Part shown: positions 62,166 to 64,000 of the stretch, piece after piece
Position numbering within the stretch: the first letter of the stretch is position 1
Layout: the number at the start of each line of letters is the position of its first letter
Assembly (NCBI GenBank): GCA_963712905.1
Contig: CAVQJU010000008.1
Coordinates: 248,001-312,000, forward strand
Source: CAVQJU01 sp963712905
GTDB taxonomy: Bacteria; Acidobacteriota; Vicinamibacteria; Vicinamibacterales; CAVVIG01
Direction: 5' to 3'
Length of the DNA stretch: 64,000 nt
Translations under genes and position numbers: made by a program
Notes under the pieces: model-generated
The model's input: the letters and a program-made list of their open reading frames with translations, nothing else
Told to the model about the DNA's origin: nothing
The model's database searches: none

Positions 62166-62801
62166 ATGAAAACGTTCGACATCATCACTGAAAGCGACGC
62201 CCGGGTGCTCGAGCGCGGCGAAACGGTGGCGCTCGCCCGGGGCGGCCACATCACGCCGCTGGCGCAGGACACGCTGAACGAGCGGCGGGTGACCGTGGTG
62301 CGCGCCGACCGGGTGTCGGAGGAGGACGCGTCGCTGGCGCCGCCCGCCGACATCCGTTCGGTGGCGATCGGCAGCGACCATACCGGCATCGAGCTCCGCC
62401 GGACCCTGATCACGTTTCTGCGTGGGCGGGGCCTGGCTGTCAACGACCTCGGGACCTACACGTCCGACGCCGTGGATTATCCTGATGTGGCGGCGGCCGT
62501 CGGCGACGCCGTGGCCCGCGCCGAGGCCGACGCGGGCATCGTCATCGACGGCGCGGGCATCGGGTCGGCGATCGCGGCGAACAAGATCCGCGGGGTCCGT
62601 GCCGTGATGGCGACCACCGAAACGATCGCCCGCTATTCGCGCGAGCACAACGGCGCGAACGTGCTGGCGCTCGGGGCCACGCTCGTCACCGCGGACGAAG
62701 CGCGGGCGATCGTGACGACCTGGCTGACGACGTCGATGCGGGAGCCGCGGTACATCCGCCGGCTGGCGAAGATCCGCGATCTCGAACGCCGGCCGAAATG
62801 A
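62166..62801 (+). CDS. rpiB: Ribose-5-phosphate isomerase B-like protein with microcompartment-type N-terminal extension
   Basis: This is a 211-residue protein. The RpiB/LacAB core starts near 65 (VAIGSDHTGIELRRTL) and includes DLGTYTSDAVDYPDVA and the anion-hole loop GAGIGSAIAANKIRGVRA. The catalytic Cys of E. coli RpiB (CGTGIG) is Asp128 here (DGAGIG). The first 62 residues are an extra domain with GGHITPLAQDTLNERRVTVV, a pattern resembling extensions on enzymes packed in bacterial microcompartments. It is followed 28 bp later by deoC. RpiB and DeoC are the signature enzymes of the sugar-phosphate-utilising microcompartment type, but no shell gene is in this window. Confidence 0.87.
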   Translation: MKTFDIITESDARVLERGETVALARGGHITPLAQDTLNERRVTVVRADRVSEEDASLAPPADIRSVAIGSDHTGIELRRTLITFLRGRGLAVNDLGTYTSDAVDYPDVAAAVGDAVARAEADAGIVIDGAGIGSAIAANKIRGVRAVMATTETIARYSREHNGANVLALGATLVTADEARAIVTTWLTTSMREPRYIRRLAKIRDLERRPK

Positions 62802-62833
62802 CCAGACGACCAAATGGCCAGATGACCAGATGA
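62798..62833. repeat. Short imperfect GACCAGAT-type tandem repeat in rpiB-deoC junction
   Basis: From the rpiB stop to the deoC start the sequence is four imperfect copies of a 7-9 bp unit (GACCAGAC, GACCAAATG, GCCAGAT, GACCAGAT). The repeats contain the TGA stop of rpiB and the ATG of deoC, leaving no normal ribosome site. Confidence 0.6.
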
Positions 62834-63822
62834 ACAGGGACGAACTGAAGCGGTTGATCGACGTCATCGTGTCCGAAATGGCGGCCTCGGCGTCTCCGGC
62901 GGGCCGTCCGGTGCCGCCCTGCGCGTGCCACGGCGTGCTGGGCGACTGCTGTCCCGATCGCCTGCGGCCGGTGATCGACGCGGGGGCCACCCGCGTCGGC
63001 GTCCACGCGATCGGCGGGGCGCCCTCGGGCATCGCGTCGATGATCGACCATACGCTGCTCAAGCCCGACGCGACGCGCCAGAACATCGAGGACCTGTGCC
63101 GCGAGGCGGCGCAGTTCAGGTTCGCGACCGTGTGTGTCAACCCGACGTGGGTCGCCTTGTGCGCGCGGCTCCTGTCGGGCAGCGGCGTCGGCGTGTGCTC
63201 GGTGGTCGGCTTCCCGCTGGGCGCGACGACGGCCGACGTGAAACGGTACGAGACGCAGCGGGCGATCTTCGACGGCGCCCGCGAGATCGACACCGTCATC
63301 AACGTCGGCGCCCTGAAGTCAGGCGATCTCCGCGTCGTCGAACGCGACATCGAGGCCGTAGTCCTGCCGTGCCGCGACTGCGACGTGCTGAGCAAGGTCA
63401 TCATCGAGGCCGCGCTGTTGACCGATGACGAGAAGGTCACCGCGTGCACGCTGGCCAAGGCGGCCGGCGCCGACTACGTGAAGACGTCGACCGGGTTCGG
63501 GCCCGGCGGCGCGACGGCGGCCGACGTGGCGCTGATGCGCCGCGTGGTGGGCGCCGAGATGGGCGTGAAAGCCGCCGGCGGCGTGCGCGACCTCGACAGC
63601 GTGAACGCCATGATTGCCGCGGGCGCGACGCGCGTCGGGGCGAGCGCCGGCGTGAAGATCGTCCAGCAGGCCCGCGCAGGCAGTAGCCGCTTAGGCGGAC
63701 GAATCCGTCCGGCTGAAGCCGGACGCTACTGGAATCTGCAGGAACAGCGCGCGGTATTGCTCCCACGTGGTGTTGGCAATCGGGAGCACACCCATCCAGT
63801 ACTGAACCATCTGCGCCACTGA
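62830..63822 (+). CDS. deoC: Deoxyribose-phosphate aldolase with microcompartment-type N-terminus and repeat-derived C-terminus
   Basis: This 330-residue protein is longer than the usual 220-260. Residues 1-18 (MNRDELKRLIDVIVSEMA) form an amphipathic helix like encapsulation peptides; a Cys-rich linker (CACHGVLGDCCP) and GATRVGVHAIGG follow. The aldolase core begins near 74 (MIDHTLLKPDATRQNIEDLC) with VVGFPLGA, the SKVIIEA block and the Schiff-base Lys in DYVKTSTGFG. It cleaves deoxyribose-5-phosphate to glyceraldehyde-3-phosphate and acetaldehyde, a volatile product suited to a microcompartment. The normal end is near GVKIVQQARAG; the last 46 or so residues come from reading through a repeat and antisense to the next gene. 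Confidence 0.93.
   Translation: MNRDELKRLIDVIVSEMAASASPAGRPVPPCACHGVLGDCCPDRLRPVIDAGATRVGVHAIGGAPSGIASMIDHTLLKPDATRQNIEDLCREAAQFRFATVCVNPTWVALCARLLSGSGVGVCSVVGFPLGATTADVKRYETQRAIFDGAREIDTVINVGALKSGDLRVVERDIEAVVLPCRDCDVLSKVIIEAALLTDDEKVTACTLAKAAGADYVKTSTGFGPGGATAADVALMRRVVGAEMGVKAAGGVRDLDSVNAMIAAGATRVGASAGVKIVQQARAGSSRLGGRIRPAEAGRYWNLQEQRAVLLPRGVGNREHTHPVLNHLRH
63683..63729. repeat. Twin-hairpin repeat bounded by GTAG/CTAC at a convergent junction
   Basis: This 47 bp element has the same architecture as the two above but a different sequence: a short left hairpin CCGC-TTAG-GCGG, a perfect right hairpin GTCCGGCTGAAGCCGGAC, and GTAGC/GCTAC ends. It lies where deoC and the - strand membrane protein converge. 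DeoC reads through it; the - strand gene ends inside it with a TAA. Confidence 0.78.
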
Positions 63823-64000
63823 CAACGCGACGGCGAGCGTCGCGAACGCCGCCGTGATGCCGACGGCGGCCGCGCGGTGCCGCAGGCCGCCGACCCACGC
63901 GAAGCACGCCGCCATGAACACGGCCGCGAGCGCGAAGCCGTCCGTGAACCCGCGATGGCCGTAGCTCCCGCCGAACTGCCAGTCGAACCAGCTCGCGATG
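63691..64000 (-). CDS. C-terminal end of a polytopic membrane protein (partial)
   Basis: The - strand frame is open to the window edge, so this is the last 102 residues or so of a longer protein. It has a soluble motif WFDWQFGGSYGHRGFTDGFAL, two membrane helices (ALAAVFMAACFAWV and AVGITAAFATLAVALSVAQMVQYWMGVL) and a tail ending PVASGFSRTDSSA. The SYGHRGF segment recalls acidobacterial GT39-like membrane proteins, but assignment is weak. The last 10 or so residues and the stop come from the twin-hairpin repeat. An internal GTG at 63921 is not the start. Confidence 0.72.
   Translation of the reverse strand, partial: IASWFDWQFGGSYGHRGFTDGFALAAVFMAACFAWVGGLRHRAAAVGITAAFATLAVALSVAQMVQYWMGVLPIANTTWEQYRALFLQIPVASGFSRTDSSA

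Noticed and set aside
1..64000. CRISPR arrays, insertion sequences, integrases or phage genes
   Set aside because: None were seen; the only repeats are the short hairpin elements and the small tandem repeat listed.

Overview
This GC-rich 64 kb window looks like a chromosomal piece of an Acidobacteriota genome, probably class Vicinamibacteria. The pointers are a TIGR03435-family soil protein, a DUF6152-type protein, a 'PDLSGIW' secreted protein, a PQQ alcohol dehydrogenase, a tannase/feruloyl esterase and a citryl-CoA-lyase-type small citrate synthase. The taxonomy is inferred from gene families, not from a marker gene. There is no phage, transposase or CRISPR array.

Region 1 (1-30.8 kb, all + strand, gaps of 25 bp or less and many ATGA/TGATG overlaps) reads as one very long operon. 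It starts inside a cis-AT type I polyketide synthase. One 3'-partial AT-KR-ACP module is followed by three complete single-module proteins, each KS-AT-KR-ACP with no DH, ER or MT, and then by a single-module NRPS (TubC-type docking, C-A-PCP, glycine-like A-domain code, no thioesterase). Tailoring and export genes follow directly: an alpha/beta hydrolase with a Cys nucleophile, an ABC-2 ATPase and its (frameshifted) permease, a second hydrolase with Arg where the nucleophile should be, a membrane-anchored Asp/Asn beta-hydroxylase, a Wzx-like flippase, a polysaccharide-deacetylase-like protein, an asparagine-synthase-type amidotransferase and a GT4 glycosyltransferase.

Region 2 (30.8-41.2 kb) continues the exopolysaccharide theme, mostly on the - strand: a YdjM-like membrane protein with TPR-like tail, a heparinase-like protein (+, frameshifted), a sulfotransferase, a WecG/TagA glycosyltransferase, an alpha-toroid-like protein, a polyprenyl-phosphate sugar transferase fused to a hexapeptide-repeat domain, and a degenerate nucleotidyltransferase. 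A divergently transcribed sigma-54 activator (+) follows. Together, regions 1 and 2 suggest a reduced polyol-glycine polyketide whose synthesis is physically linked to EPS-type priming, glycosylation, sulfation and flipping.

Region 3 (41.2-50.7 kb) is signalling and stress: a REC-PilZ protein, a secreted dehydrogenase/PKD/FG-GAP mosaic protein, a GAF-GGDEF cyclase, a degenerate GGDEF protein and HtpG. Region 4 (50.7-59.9 kb) holds periplasmic redox and degradation genes. Region 5 (59.9-64 kb) holds a tRNA-Val(CAC), citryl-CoA lyase, upp, hpt, and an rpiB-deoC pair with N-terminal extensions typical of bacterial-microcompartment cargo, then the end of a membrane protein.

Two window-wide patterns stand out. 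Twin-hairpin repeats bounded by GTAG/CTAC lie exactly at three convergent gene junctions. Several genes outside the PKS are interrupted by single-base frameshifts, which most simply look like assembly indels.
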